Positions 48,163 through 57,636 are shown, counted from the stretch's first letter. The stretch is DNA of 64,000 nt from Paenibacillus sp. GP183 (GCF_900104695.1 NZ_FNSW01000001.1:2542001-2606000), one strand, 5' to 3'. The notes: generated from the letters alone by a model not told the origin. Program-made: numbers and translations.

Positions 48163-48285
48163 ACTTATTCCACAATCAAACGGGAAATCCCTTTTTCCGA
48201 CACTAATTCCCACAATTATACACCACACCACCGACACCAATATGTCAGCAAGCTTAGGTACGAAAAAAAGAACCTCCTCTTGGAA
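48163..48285. repeat. Dispersed repeat A, copy 2 (upstream of NERD gene)
   Basis: Alignable to 26256-26372 with shared ACTTATTCCACAATC, ATTATACAC and TGTCAGCAAGC blocks. It begins 34 bp upstream of the NERD ATG. Copy B2 follows directly at 48291, so A and B are adjacent here but separated elsewhere. Confidence 0.6.
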
Positions 48286-48290
48286 GTTCC

Positions 48291-48400
48291 TCGTATGCGG
48301 GTTCGACACCGAGTTTGATCCAATCTGTTGAAGTCGGCTGAAGTCTTAATTTTACTGGGGTTTTGTCGTTCCCATTGTGTTCGCTTAGGCTCGATTTGTG
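48291..48400. repeat. Dispersed repeat B, copy 2
   Basis: Begins with TCGTATGCGGGTTCG, exact to 37516-37530, and continues alignable through the TTTTACTGGGG and TTAGGCTC blocks. No gene lies in it. Confidence 0.5.
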
Positions 48401-48534
48401 TGGTTGGGGATATAGTTTATCCCCATTTTATCCCCAATATTATGATGCCTGGACACTCGTTCATCGCTAGTATTAGACTAATACACTGATTTCTTCATTT
48501 ACAGGACAGAATATTGTAACTTCATTACGTTCAT

Positions 48535-48741
48535 CATTTGCCTCTTTTGAGAGCGAGTATGTCCAGAAAGGGAAAATGTTTGGATAACGCCCGCATGGAA
48601 AGTTTCTTTGGACACTTCAAGTCCGAATGTCTCCGCCTTCATTCCTTCCATTCTGAGGACATAAGATTCTTTTACTATGAAAGATTCCAGGCGAATTTAA
48701 GCAACCTTAGTCCGGTGGAATACCGAACTAAGGTTGCTTAG
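48535..48741 (+). pseudogene. IS3-family transposase fragment (OrfB C-terminus)
   Basis: The frame encodes [20 protein letters not shown] and [11 protein letters not shown], the last third of an IS150/IS3-type OrfB including its catalytic glutamate region ([10 protein letters not shown]). A TGTCTACTTGACAGGGG terminus follows. The rest of the element is absent. Confidence 0.85.
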
Positions 48742-48823
48742 AGAAGACTCTGTTTTTAATACTGTCTACTTGACAGGGGTAAGTTCAATGTGCGGGCTCC
48801 GTTTTTGTCTACCTATCCCTGCT

Positions 48824-49429
48824 TTATTTAATACCCAGTCTCTCATAAACCTTATCCAAATTATTTACTGCTTGAGTTTTCACATCTTTATACAGATTTT
48901 CTCCATAGCTATCCACAGAAACGAGCAGCGGTCCGAAGTTTTTGACTCGCAGCTTCCAAATCGCCTCCGGCATTAAATCTTCCCACCACACATCTTCTAT
49001 TTCTTCAATTTGTGTGGTTTCAAGTGCGGCAGCTCCACCGACGATCGAGAAGTAAACGCCCCCAATATCGACACAGGCTTGCGCCCCGGGCTCCAGCATA
49101 CCCCCTTTTCCGGTAATCGCTTTCACACCGAACCGTTCAAACAATCCTCTTACGAAGCGATCCATACGCGTACTTGTCGTTGTTCCGATACATACCTTTT
49201 CATACTTTCCATTATCCAGTTTCTTGACCCCTGGAGCTGTATGGATGCATACGGCTCCTCTCAGTTGCGGGATCAAATCGTCCGGGGGATCTATTTTATG
49301 GTCAAAAATGCGAATCAGATTGGCATCGCGAATTCCGAAGATGTGGCCGTCGACCGTAACAGTGTCTCCCGTACGTAGCTTCTTTAAGAAATCGTCCGTC
49401 ATGGGCGTTTGTAAATAATGATGTGCCAT
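48824..49429 (-). CDS. Class I fumarase / L-tartrate dehydratase, beta subunit
   Basis: C-terminal (swivel-type) subunit of a two-subunit [4Fe-4S] hydro-lyase, 201 residues. Seen: KLRTGDTVTVDGHIFGIRDA, GTTTSTRMD and GKGGM, typical of FumA-C-terminal/TtdB proteins. It lies 15 bp after the alpha subunit gene. Length equals TtdB of E. coli. The adjoining sdh operon favours fumarase, the upstream tartrate-type genes favour tartrate dehydratase. Confidence 0.87.
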   Translation of the reverse strand: MAHHYLQTPMTDDFLKKLRTGDTVTVDGHIFGIRDANLIRIFDHKIDPPDDLIPQLRGAVCIHTAPGVKKLDNGKYEKVCIGTTTSTRMDRFVRGLFERFGVKAITGKGGMLEPGAQACVDIGGVYFSIVGGAAALETTQIEEIEDVWWEDLMPEAIWKLRVKNFGPLLVSVDSYGENLYKDVKTQAVNNLDKVYERLGIK

Positions 49430-49444
49430 GGAAATCTCCCTTCT

Positions 49445-50350
49445 TTAATAACCGATTACAACCGATTTTCCATCTTCAAAGGTGGCTCTTATCCGGCGTG
49501 CAGGCCAGCACATCATATTGACGGCAACCGGATTCATCGTAATATGCGTATCAGCCGTTTCAATATGAACCGCGAGCGCCGTAACAGCTCCTCCCAATCC
49601 GTTTGGACCAATTCCAGTCAGGTTGATCGCATCCAGCAGTTCTTCTTCAAGGGCTGCAATAGTCGGATCGGGGTTAGGCTTACCTATCTCTCTAGCCGCT
49701 GCTTTTTTGGCCAATGCTGTACAAAGGTCTGCCGTACCACCCATTCCCACCCCTACTAAGGTTGGTGGACATGGATTCGCTCCTGAATTGATTACGCAGT
49801 CAATAATAAACTTTTTCGCACCGCTAAGCCCTTCAGCCGGATATAACATTTTGAGATAACTCATATTTTCAGATCCGGAACCTTTGGGCAGCGCCATCAA
49901 CTCGATGGACGATCCTTCAACAAATTCCCAATTGAGTACTGGAACTTTCTTACCAGTAGCCGTTCCTGTATTCTTGCGGGTGATCGTATCACATACACTG
50001 GAGCGTAAAGGATGCTCCAAAGTTGCCCTTTTCGTTCCTTCCCGAATGGCTTCTTCCAGTCGGATCCCATCGAAACGAACATTTCTGCCAATTTTAATGA
50101 AAAATACAGGTATGCCCGTATCCTGGCAAATGAGCATGTTTTCTTCGTCCGCCACATCAATATTTTTTAAGATCGTACTCAAAATTTGTTTCCCGGTCTC
50201 ATACGTTTCCTTATCATAAGCCCGTTGTACGGCTGCCCTAATATCAGGAGGAAGATCCTTTAAAGACCGAATATAGATTTCTTTACATGCTTCCTCCATT
50301 TCCTTATAGATTTTTTCATCGACTTGCCAGATCGTTTGCATGGTACTCAT
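49445..50350 (-). CDS. Class I fumarase / L-tartrate dehydratase, alpha subunit
   Basis: Iron-sulfur subunit, 301 residues. Seen: cluster-ligand cysteines in LICQDTGIP, CVINSGANPCPP and later MMCWPARR, and SGSENMS, which is typical of FumA/fumarase alpha subunits. With the beta subunit it adds or removes water at fumarate (or tartrate). It follows sdhD closely (23 bp), so succinate oxidation and fumarate hydration are probably co-expressed. Confidence 0.88.
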   Translation of the reverse strand: MSTMQTIWQVDEKIYKEMEEACKEIYIRSLKDLPPDIRAAVQRAYDKETYETGKQILSTILKNIDVADEENMLICQDTGIPVFFIKIGRNVRFDGIRLEEAIREGTKRATLEHPLRSSVCDTITRKNTGTATGKKVPVLNWEFVEGSSIELMALPKGSGSENMSYLKMLYPAEGLSGAKKFIIDCVINSGANPCPPTLVGVGMGGTADLCTALAKKAAAREIGKPNPDPTIAALEEELLDAINLTGIGPNGLGGAVTALAVHIETADTHITMNPVAVNMMCWPARRIRATFEDGKSVVIGY

Positions 50351-50372
50351 TCCAATAACCTCCCCAGTTTTG

Positions 50373-50735
50373 TTAACCTATGGTCATAATTTTAATTAAA
50401 GCGGCTCCACCCCAAAGGGAAAATACAATTCCCACCACCATCAATACAATGCTCCAACGTTTAATTACACGACTGTTGCTTGTATAATCAAGAACAATAT
50501 TGCGGACTCCGTTTAACCCATGAAATAACGCAAGAGCAAGCAAACTAAAATCCAAGGTGATATACCCAATCGTACGTAAACGTTCTAATAAATTCGGATA
50601 ACTCGGGTGCACATCGGGATGAGCATAATGCAGGGTCCACATATGAATTACAATTAAAAAAATTAGGGCGACACCGCTGACTCTTTGAAAAAACCAGGTA
50701 AGCACATTTCTTTTTATTTTAGACGTCATATCCAT
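50373..50735 (-). CDS. sdhD: Succinate dehydrogenase membrane anchor (SdhD-like)
   Basis: 120-residue anchor with three predicted membrane segments. A probable haem-ligand histidine lies in LFHGLNGVRN, and SGVALIFLIVIHMW resembles the first helix of SdhC/SdhD proteins. The last of the four sdh genes, 19 bp after sdhC. Confidence 0.8.
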   Translation of the reverse strand: MDMTSKIKRNVLTWFFQRVSGVALIFLIVIHMWTLHYAHPDVHPSYPNLLERLRTIGYITLDFSLLALALFHGLNGVRNIVLDYTSNSRVIKRWSIVLMVVGIVFSLWGGAALIKIMTIG

Positions 50736-50753
50736 GGTTAAATCTCCTTCCTA

Positions 50754-51167
50754 TTAAAGGAACGCTCGAATAAACAGCCAAATAAATATGCCCGCTGAGA
50801 AACAACAAATTACCACAAACAACTCTTTTTGTTTTGTCATAAAAAAACCCATATCCATCAATACCAATCGAATTCCGTTTAAAGAATGAATAAGAACACC
50901 GGCAAGAATGATTAAATCGATAAAGAGAAAGACAGGATTATGAAACAGAATCTGAAAGACTCCTGTAAAAGCTTCCTCCCCCATGAACATAGCTGTTCCC
51001 ATCGTGCCAATATGGGCTAGCAAATACAATAATAACCCTACACCGGAAATGCGGTGAACAAGCCAAGCTTTCATCCCTACGGAATGGCGTCTCAATACAT
51101 CTACCCTTGAAATCCGGGGGTCAACTTCAATTAACTTGTGATCTTTCGTTATTTTTACTTCCTGCAT
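50754..51167 (-). CDS. sdhC: Succinate dehydrogenase cytochrome b subunit (SdhC-like)
   Basis: 137-residue anchor with three predicted membrane segments and the SdhC signature KAWLVHRISGVGLLLYLLAH, including the haem histidine region. The ATG at 51167 is chosen for AGGAGGG upstream. The ORF runs further up inside sdhA. Bacillus enzymes normally have one five-segment SdhC, so the two-anchor form is unusual for Bacilli. Confidence 0.83.
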   Translation of the reverse strand: MQEVKITKDHKLIEVDPRISRVDVLRRHSVGMKAWLVHRISGVGLLLYLLAHIGTMGTAMFMGEEAFTGVFQILFHNPVFLFIDLIILAGVLIHSLNGIRLVLMDMGFFMTKQKELFVVICCFSAGIFIWLFIRAFL

Positions 51168-51195
51168 CAGATTCACCCTCCTAACATCTGCTGAA

Positions 51196-52932
51196 TTAAC
51201 TTGCTGCGACCTTAACTCTGGCATCTTCCCCAAAAATTTCTTCAGGCTGCACATGAGTAAATTCAACATGTTGAATCTCTGTCTCAGGCCTATCCTGACC
51301 TTTTTTCATGAAAATATTTTTGTACCAATTCTCATTATCCGTTACCGGGCAATCTGTACGGAAGTGAGAACCCCGGCTTTCTTTCCGCAAATAGGAAGCT
51401 ATGGCGATCATTTGTCCGATTTGTACGATGTTTTTAACATTCAATACTTCATGCCATGCGAGGTTATAATCTCGTACCCCAGCGACACTAATTTGATCAA
51501 CACGTTCAGCATATTCCGCTAACTTCTCAATAGCAATTTTGAGATCGGGGCCATTTCGTACGAGCCCCACCTTTTCCCACATCAAGTCGCCAACTTCTTT
51601 GCGCAATTGAAAAGGGTTCTCACCCTTTTCCCGTTTAAACGGCAGCATCATTTGGTCAACAAACAGATCAACCAGGCTTTCAGACACTTTATGACGTTTC
51701 ACCGCCATCACATATTCAGCAGCAGCATCTCCCGCGCGTGCTCCGAAAACCGTGGAGTCTGCTACTCCGTTACCGCCAAGGCGATTGGAGCCATGAATCC
51801 CTCCTGCATCCTCACCGGCAACAAACAGTCCGGGTATTCCGCTAAAGCAATCCTTATCAATGGTGACTCCACCCATGTGAAAATGTCCGGTAGGACTTAC
51901 ATCAACGGGCTCCATACTTAGATCGCGACCAACATCTTTGCATCGATCAACCATACCTGGAAACATTTTTAACACTTTTTCACGACCCAAATGAGCAACC
52001 GATATCTGCACGCCGCCCAAACGAGTACCGCGCCCGGCCATAATTTCCATGTAGGCTGCTCGCGCTACACGGTCACGCGTTGAACGTTCCATCCGTTCCG
52101 GATCATACTTTTGCATAAATCGTTCATTGAGTGAATTATAAAGGTGGCCGCCTGCTCCCCGCAGCCCTTCCTCCAATACACCGCCATTCAGGCGCGAGTT
52201 TTCGGCGAGCAGTCCCGTAGGGTGGAATTGCATCATTTCCATATCTATGAAATTAGCACCCGCCCGATAAGCCATTGCCATGCCGTCTGCGGCTTTTTCC
52301 AGGGATGGAGCAGCAATCCTATACATACTTGCTCCGCCGCCTGTACCGATAATGACAGCCAAAGACTCTACCACGATAAATTTTCCCGAACGCAGATTTA
52401 ACATTAAACACCCTGCCACAACACTTTGATCGTCGTTATATAAAAGCTCGACAGCGCGCACTTCATCCCAACATATGACACTTTCCTTAGCATAGAGTTG
52501 ATCCCTTAGACGGTTAATAATTTCTATCCCCGTTAAATCGCCTCTATGTACCGTGCGGTCAAACGATTGTCCGGCAAAAGCCTTCTGATGTACCGTTCCA
52601 TCCGGATTGCGGTCAAAGAAGCAGCCCATCTTCGTTTCTAACTCACGGATTCGTTTGGGTGCATCGCTGACCAAGGTCCAGGCCAATTCTTGGTTGTTGA
52701 TCATACCGCCACCCTTAAGGGTATCTTTAAAATGCTTATCAATGGAATCGTTAGGATTCAAAACGACATTATAACCGCCTTGAACCATACGGGTGCATCC
52801 GCTTTTTCCTACCAGTCCTTTTGCAGCTACAATGATCTTCAATTTCGGATTGCGATCGTAAGCATGATGGGCGGCAAATAGACCCGCACCTCCGCTTCCA
52901 AGTATGAGAATATCACATTGGGCACGTTCCAT
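51196..52932 (-). CDS. sdhA: Succinate dehydrogenase flavoprotein
   Basis: 578-residue FAD subunit that oxidises succinate to fumarate. Seen: the dinucleotide fold DILILGSGGAGLFAAHHA, the FAD-linked histidine in KSGCTRMVQGGYN-type sequence, HPTGL, EGLRGAGGHLYN, and the active-site arginine in STRDRVARAAYME. The ATG at 52932 overlaps the sdhB stop (TAATG). The order B-A-C-D differs from the Bacillus order C-A-B. Confidence 0.9.
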   Translation of the reverse strand: MERAQCDILILGSGGAGLFAAHHAYDRNPKLKIIVAAKGLVGKSGCTRMVQGGYNVVLNPNDSIDKHFKDTLKGGGMINNQELAWTLVSDAPKRIRELETKMGCFFDRNPDGTVHQKAFAGQSFDRTVHRGDLTGIEIINRLRDQLYAKESVICWDEVRAVELLYNDDQSVVAGCLMLNLRSGKFIVVESLAVIIGTGGGASMYRIAAPSLEKAADGMAMAYRAGANFIDMEMMQFHPTGLLAENSRLNGGVLEEGLRGAGGHLYNSLNERFMQKYDPERMERSTRDRVARAAYMEIMAGRGTRLGGVQISVAHLGREKVLKMFPGMVDRCKDVGRDLSMEPVDVSPTGHFHMGGVTIDKDCFSGIPGLFVAGEDAGGIHGSNRLGGNGVADSTVFGARAGDAAAEYVMAVKRHKVSESLVDLFVDQMMLPFKREKGENPFQLRKEVGDLMWEKVGLVRNGPDLKIAIEKLAEYAERVDQISVAGVRDYNLAWHEVLNVKNIVQIGQMIAIASYLRKESRGSHFRTDCPVTDNENWYKNIFMKKGQDRPETEIQHVEFTHVQPEEIFGEDARVKVAAS

Positions 52933-53654
52933 TATTTGCTCCCTCCCTTTAATGCAGCGGTAACCGCGCGCGATTTCAATTTTTGTATGGACCATGTGGG
53001 AGCTAGCTTTTTCGGGCAAACTTCCATGCAGTTGAAAAGGGTATGACAACGGAGAACTCCATCTTCACCTGCTGCCACCTCCATCCGCTGCCTAGTCCCT
53101 TGATCCCGTTCATCCGCTACAAGTGTATAAGCACGATTTAATGCAGCAGGACCGATATAGCTGTCATCCAAAGATACTAAAGTACAGGCGGAATAACAGG
53201 CTCCACAGGTAATACAGTCGATGTTTTGATCAATAATTTCACGGCGGCCTGAGTCTGGTGGAATAACGGCGAAGTCATTAGCTGCTTCTACAGTTGGAAC
53301 AAAATAAGGTTTGATTCGCTGCCATTGTTTAAAAAATGGATCCATATTAACGGCGAGATCTTTAATAATCGGCAAATTCCGCAGAGGTCGCACCGTAATC
53401 TCAGAGCCCAACTTCGCAATTTTCGTCCGGCAAGCGAGTCCTTCTTTATTATTCATGATCATTCCGCAGGATCCGCACATGCCAAGACGGCAAGAACAGC
53501 GAAATGAAACCGAGTGATCCTGTTCGGTGAGAATAATAAACAGTGCATCCAATACTGTCATATTTTCTTTCGCATCCACGGTGAAAGTATCATACCTGGC
53601 CTCCGTATCGACATCTGGATGATAGCGAAGTACTTTGATTTTCACATCTGCCAC
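52932..53654 (-). CDS. sdhB: Succinate dehydrogenase iron-sulfur subunit
   Basis: About 240 residues. Three clusters are readable: [2Fe-2S] ligands in CSCRLGMCGSCG and AC; [4Fe-4S] in CITCGACYSAC; [3Fe-4S] in LFNCMEVCPK. The GTG at 53654 (MADVKIKVL) is preferred because GGGGGATC precedes it. First gene of the operon, divergent from the HutC-type regulator gene. Confidence 0.9.
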   Translation of the reverse strand: MADVKIKVLRYHPDVDTEARYDTFTVDAKENMTVLDALFIILTEQDHSVSFRCSCRLGMCGSCGMIMNNKEGLACRTKIAKLGSEITVRPLRNLPIIKDLAVNMDPFFKQWQRIKPYFVPTVEAANDFAVIPPDSGRREIIDQNIDCITCGACYSACTLVSLDDSYIGPAALNRAYTLVADERDQGTRQRMEVAAGEDGVLRCHTLFNCMEVCPKKLAPTWSIQKLKSRAVTAALKGGSK

Positions 53655-53781
53655 AAGGATCCCCCATTTCAAGTTTGTTTAAGTTTGTATTGTATGTAAT
53701 CGTTATATCTTGTATTATAATGTTATAGTACTTTTAGTCAATAAGTAATTCTTACTCATTTAACAGGAGGCTTTCAATTTC

Positions 53782-54537
53782 ATGATAGATCGCACCAGCC
53801 ATGTTAGTATGTATGCTCAAATTGCAGCAATTCTCGAATCGGCTATACATTCGGGAGAACTTCAACCTAATCAAAAAGTCCCAACTGAAGCTGAATTGAT
53901 GGAAACATACAACGTGAGTCGCATGACGGCCCGACAGGCCATTGAAATTTTGCATGAAAAAGGCTTGGTGGTCAGAAAACAAGGGAAAGGTACTTTCGTC
54001 ACCGGCCCGATGCTTCGCCAAGAGTTAGGTGGGATGGAGGCGTTTTACGATTCGTTCTTGAAAAAAGAACTGGAGCCCAAGCTATTGGAAATGAAGGTTA
54101 CGGACACACCTGATGATGTCATGGAGATTTTAGGGGACCATTTTGCCCAAACCTTGTTTTTAAAGCGCGTTTACTACAGGAACGATGAAATTTACGGTTT
54201 CAGCCTCATGTATTTGCCTGTGGAACTGGCTTCCTCCGTTACGTGGCAATTGGCCGAAAAAAATGCCGGATATTCACTTTTAACCAAACATGCGGGATAC
54301 AGTCTGAAAAACGCTAACCTTACCATTCGCGCCCTTCCCGCGAATAAAGAACAGGCCGAAATATTAAACATTCGCCCCAAGCAACCTTTGCTGCAGCTTT
54401 CGCGAACCAGCTATACTTCGGAAGAGCAACCAATCGAGCATATCAAGCTTCACCTTCGTTCCGACAGGTGCGAATTCAACATTGATGTACCCGGTAATTA
54501 CCTGTTGGTTGATGGAATTAGAAACACTACACCATAA
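53782..54537 (+). CDS. GntR/HutC-type transcription regulator (UTRA)
   Basis: 251-residue regulator. Winged helix with AELMETYNVSRMTARQAIEI, followed by a UTRA effector domain with LQLSRTSYTSEEQPIEH. It is transcribed away from sdhB over a 127-bp AT-rich gap and is 15 bp ahead of a TauE/SafE gene. A role in control of sdhBACD or of the permease is likely. The effector is unknown. Confidence 0.87.
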   Translation: MIDRTSHVSMYAQIAAILESAIHSGELQPNQKVPTEAELMETYNVSRMTARQAIEILHEKGLVVRKQGKGTFVTGPMLRQELGGMEAFYDSFLKKELEPKLLEMKVTDTPDDVMEILGDHFAQTLFLKRVYYRNDEIYGFSLMYLPVELASSVTWQLAEKNAGYSLLTKHAGYSLKNANLTIRALPANKEQAEILNIRPKQPLLQLSRTSYTSEEQPIEHIKLHLRSDRCEFNIDVPGNYLLVDGIRNTTP

Positions 54538-54552
54538 TGGGGAGGCGATGGC

Positions 54553-55440
54553 ATGTCATTCGCATTGATGCTCATCGGATTGATTGGTGGAATTTTAACA
54601 GGACTGATGTCGGTTGGAGGCGGCCTGATTCTCATTTTTATGCTGCTGCTCATCCCGCCTCTGTTCGGACAGGAATACACCATGCATACGATTGCGGGAA
54701 TGGTTATCGTTCAGACGTTATTTTCAGCCGGTTCGGGATTGTTCACTTACTGGAAAAGCCGTTTGGTCGACTTTTTCCTTATTCGTTATATGGGAGTAAG
54801 TTCCCTCATCGGAGGAGCCATAGGAAGCGCAGTATCTGAAATGATGAGCAATGAACTGCTGACCTCCATTTTTGCCGTTCTTTCGCTGATTGCCACTGCA
54901 TCCATGTTTATGCGGAGAGTGGAAGCAGACACCCCTCCATATCGCAATAAAGCGTTAGCTGTTTTTTTTGGTCTGGGCATCGGCTTATTGGGCGGGATGT
55001 TTGGACTTGGAGCGGGATTTTTATATTTGCCCATCATGATGAATATCTTCAAAACCGAGTCGAGGAAAGCTGTCGGCACCGGACTCGCGGTTGCGATTTT
55101 TCTTGTCGTCGGGGCACTGATCGGCAAATCGGCCGGTTCAGGTTTCCCTTGGCTGGAAGGTTTCATTTTAGCCGTCGGAGCCATCCCTGGCGCACAAATC
55201 GGTTCGCGTCTCGGACGGAAGTTAAAGTCCAAGGCCCTTCGCTCCATTATGGCTGCGGCGATTGTTATCATATCGATCAAAATTTGGGCCGATCTGCTTC
55301 ATTTGTACGGCGTTTCCGTTGCGGTCGCTTGGACTGGCCTGGTCTCATTCGCCGTATTGGCTGCGGGCATTATCATGCTTATCCGATTTTACTCTCAGAA
55401 GGACGATTCCCTAGCAGAGCGGAAGTCAAACCAACGATAA
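54553..55440 (+). CDS. TauE/SafE-family permease
   Basis: 295-residue membrane protein with about eight segments. Duplicated signatures: [19 protein letters not shown] and [19 protein letters not shown]. This family exports sulfite, sulfoacetate or other anions. It is in one unit with the GntR gene. Its proximity to the sulfolactate cluster makes sulfite or sulfonate a candidate, but it is not part of that unit. Confidence 0.85.
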   Translation: MSFALMLIGLIGGILTGLMSVGGGLILIFMLLLIPPLFGQEYTMHTIAGMVIVQTLFSAGSGLFTYWKSRLVDFFLIRYMGVSSLIGGAIGSAVSEMMSNELLTSIFAVLSLIATASMFMRRVEADTPPYRNKALAVFFGLGIGLLGGMFGLGAGFLYLPIMMNIFKTESRKAVGTGLAVAIFLVVGALIGKSAGSGFPWLEGFILAVGAIPGAQIGSRLGRKLKSKALRSIMAAAIVIISIKIWADLLHLYGVSVAVAWTGLVSFAVLAAGIIMLIRFYSQKDDSLAERKSNQR

Positions 55441-55660
55441 AGCCTGGTTAGTAGGACAAAAGGAAAAGCTTCTTGTCGGCCGACAGATGTTGGCTCCACA
55501 ACCGTCAGACAAGCTGCAGTTGCGATAGCCGAATCAATCGCATTGCTGCCCTGTTTTAAAATGTCCAAACCGGCTTGCGCCGTTAACGATTGAGATGTGG
55601 CGACCATGTCGTATTTTTACGTACGATACCATCCTTGGAAGCCTAAGGATATTCCAAAGA
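55414..55660 (-). pseudogene. Gamma-glutamyltransferase fragment
   Basis: The minus strand encodes [20 protein letters not shown], then [20 protein letters not shown], the strongly conserved start of gamma-glutamyltranspeptidase. The reading is lost on both sides, so only about 45 codons remain. Confidence 0.8.
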
Positions 55661-55823
55661 ATCGATCCAGTTTTGGAATGAAATGACGCAAATGGTTATA
55701 TGTAAAATAATTACTTAATTTCATAATAATACAACAAACCCGTGTACTTTAAATTTTTTTATAGCGTTGTTTCGTAACACGGCAGGTCAACAACATGGGT
55801 TTTATATTTTTTATAAAAAACGC

Positions 55824-55852
55824 TTGCCAATTTATGAGAACTCGAGTAAAAT
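55824..55852 (+). promoter_or_regulatory. Sigma-A promoter before the carrier gene
   Basis: TTGCCA-N17-TAAAAT, reading toward the DAACS carrier gene at 56359. Followed within 6 bp by a cre box and the shared operator. Confidence 0.65.
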
Positions 55853-55857
55853 TTTTT

Positions 55858-55889
55858 TGCAAGCGCTTACTTTGGTAATACCACTTACC
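55858..55889. promoter_or_regulatory. cre box and FadR-type operator (copy 1)
   Basis: TGCAAGCGCTTACT (55858-55871) matches the cre consensus TGWAANCGNTNWCA closely. Immediately after it TGGTAATACCA (55873-55883) is a perfect palindrome of the GntR/FadR type TNGTNNNACNA, extended to TGGTAATACCACTTACC. The same 17 bases recur at 58045. Confidence 0.7.
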
Positions 55890-55892
55890 TCT

Positions 55893-56260
55893 TTATGTAT
55901 TGTGTGAGTTAACCACCGCACCGCAAGCAGCAAAGTGAGCCAAAGCTAACAATTTAAATATAGGGAGGGATTGCTGTTTCGCAACAAAACGATTTCGGAT
56001 GTTGTAGCCGACTTGATCGCCATCCATTTGGGGGCGATTCCATTCTTGAGGCCATCCGGTTATATCCAATGAGAAACAGCACAACTGCCGGCGACCATAC
56101 GATGCTGGCTGTGCTCGGCATCGCCATGATCGTTTTGGGAATTCTGCTTTTATTAAAGAGTGAAGCCTTAAAGCCGGATTTTCCCGATAAAAAAGTGATG
56201 CACGTTTTGCTCGGGAGCCTTGTTCAGGAGCAGAATTTATCAGTGATTTAATTTTTAAAA
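55893..56260 (+). pseudogene. Leader region with decayed membrane-protein coding remnant
   Basis: Between the operator and the carrier gene, the plus strand has two short open segments: NKTISDVVADLIAIHLGAIP and, after a stop, MLAVLGIAMIVLGILLLL with a charged tail. The second looks like a single membrane helix of a small transporter subunit, TctB-like at best. No intact gene is present. This may be what is left of a former tripartite carrier, but the evidence is thin. Confidence 0.35.
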
Positions 56261-56274
56261 TGTAAACGCTATCA
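56261..56274. promoter_or_regulatory. cre box upstream of the carrier gene
   Basis: TGTAAACGCTATCA fits the cre consensus TGWAANCGNTNWCA at every position. It lies 85 bp before the carrier start and would mediate CcpA repression. Confidence 0.75.
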
Positions 56275-56358
56275 CATCGGAGGTTTGACTGCCAATACAT
56301 GTCGGAATATTTCGATTTAGCCATAAAAACCAGTTGTGATAAACAAGGAGGTATTTAA

Positions 56359-57636
56359 ATGAGCAATATTTACGAAATGAGCGAGCCCAACCCAAATAAA
56401 CTGGCAACAAAACAACAAAAAAGAATTAATTTGAGAAAGATTCCGTTAGCTTATTGGGTTATTATGACGCTGATATTGGGATTCGGGCTCGGACTCTACT
56501 TACCAAACAATAAAATTGTACAGGTTATTGCAAAGAGCGGAACCTATTTTCCTAAAACTGTGGTGACTTTTGCAACGGCCATCATTTTCTTCCTGATTGC
56601 AGCGGCAACAGCGAGGTTGATAATAACCTATAAGGATAAAGCCGGCAAGCTCTTTAGCCGGACGTTTCTACTCTATGTTGTCCTTGGAATCGTTTCATTA
56701 TTTTGGTCTTCCCTCTTTATTTTGTTCATCATAGGGTTACCGCTCACTACAGACGGTGCCCAAATGCCTTCATTTGCAACATGGGTATTGCAAGTGGCGG
56801 ATACTTTTAAAACGATTCTTGCCAAACAACCGCTACTGCAAATTCTGGTTGCAGCCATCGTTACGGGATGGGTGAGTGCTTCCATGAAACAAGTACATGT
56901 AGTGGCTAACGGTATTATTCGTATAAGTGACGGTATTTTAAAAGTATTTAAGTGGCTGCTCTGGTATTACCCGATCATGATAGGCTGTCTTGCCATTTAT
57001 GTACCTATGAAATTTGGGGCTAAAGGGGTTGTTTATTACGGTAAAACCGTCATTTATGTAGCAATTGTATCCATATCGTGGGCACTCTTAATGATGATAG
57101 TAACAAAGCTGATCACAAAACGGTCTTGGAAACAGCTGCTATCCTATTTTTGGACAGTATATCCTACCGGTTTCGGGACTGGCGGTTCGTACGACACACT
57201 GGCGGTAAACATTATTTCTGCAGAAAAGGATTTGCAATTACAACCGGAAATTGCGGAAGTATCTATTGTATTTGGTACTGTACTAAATAAAAACGCGGCG
57301 ACCATGGCGGTGATGCTCTGTACTGTAACGGTTTGTTGGATGTTACAAATCCCGATTTCATTTACTGAGATTCTGCTATTGATCCTGCCTCTCTGGATTT
57401 TAGGGTTGGAATCTCCCGGTGTTCCCGGAGGAGCCGGATTTTTTATGTCCCCGATTATAGCCGCAATTTTGCAAGTGCCGGATTCGAACCTGTTTGTTAC
57501 AACTTTCGTAGCCATGTATTCCGGATTAATTCCCATGCTGACCACAGGAACTAATACGGTTGATGATGGTTTCATCGGCGCTATGCTGGAAGACCGCTTT
57601 GCACGCTCATTGATTAAGGAGGTCTCGTCGTCATGA
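56359..57636 (+). CDS. DAACS-family dicarboxylate:cation symporter, probable sulfolactate carrier
   Basis: 425-residue membrane protein with about eight to nine segments and two re-entrant loops. Seen: the transport-domain blocks TGFGTGGSYDTLAVN, NKNAATMAVMLCTV and LTTGTNTVDDGFIGAMLEDR, the DctP/GltP-type ligand and Na+/H+ site. AAGGAGG precedes the ATG. Its promoter carries the same operator as the suyA promoter, so it is probably co-regulated with sulfolactate degradation and imports sulfolactate or a relative (inference). Known sulfolactate importers belong to other families. Confidence 0.82.
   Translation: MSNIYEMSEPNPNKLATKQQKRINLRKIPLAYWVIMTLILGFGLGLYLPNNKIVQVIAKSGTYFPKTVVTFATAIIFFLIAAATARLIITYKDKAGKLFSRTFLLYVVLGIVSLFWSSLFILFIIGLPLTTDGAQMPSFATWVLQVADTFKTILAKQPLLQILVAAIVTGWVSASMKQVHVVANGIIRISDGILKVFKWLLWYYPIMIGCLAIYVPMKFGAKGVVYYGKTVIYVAIVSISWALLMMIVTKLITKRSWKQLLSYFWTVYPTGFGTGGSYDTLAVNIISAEKDLQLQPEIAEVSIVFGTVLNKNAATMAVMLCTVTVCWMLQIPISFTEILLLILPLWILGLESPGVPGGAGFFMSPIIAAILQVPDSNLFVTTFVAMYSGLIPMLTTGTNTVDDGFIGAMLEDRFARSLIKEVSSS

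Noticed and set aside
55893-56324. 143-codon minus-strand ORF before the carrier gene
   Set aside because: No family features, and it crosses the cre box and operator-linked leader. The weak coding signal is on the other strand.
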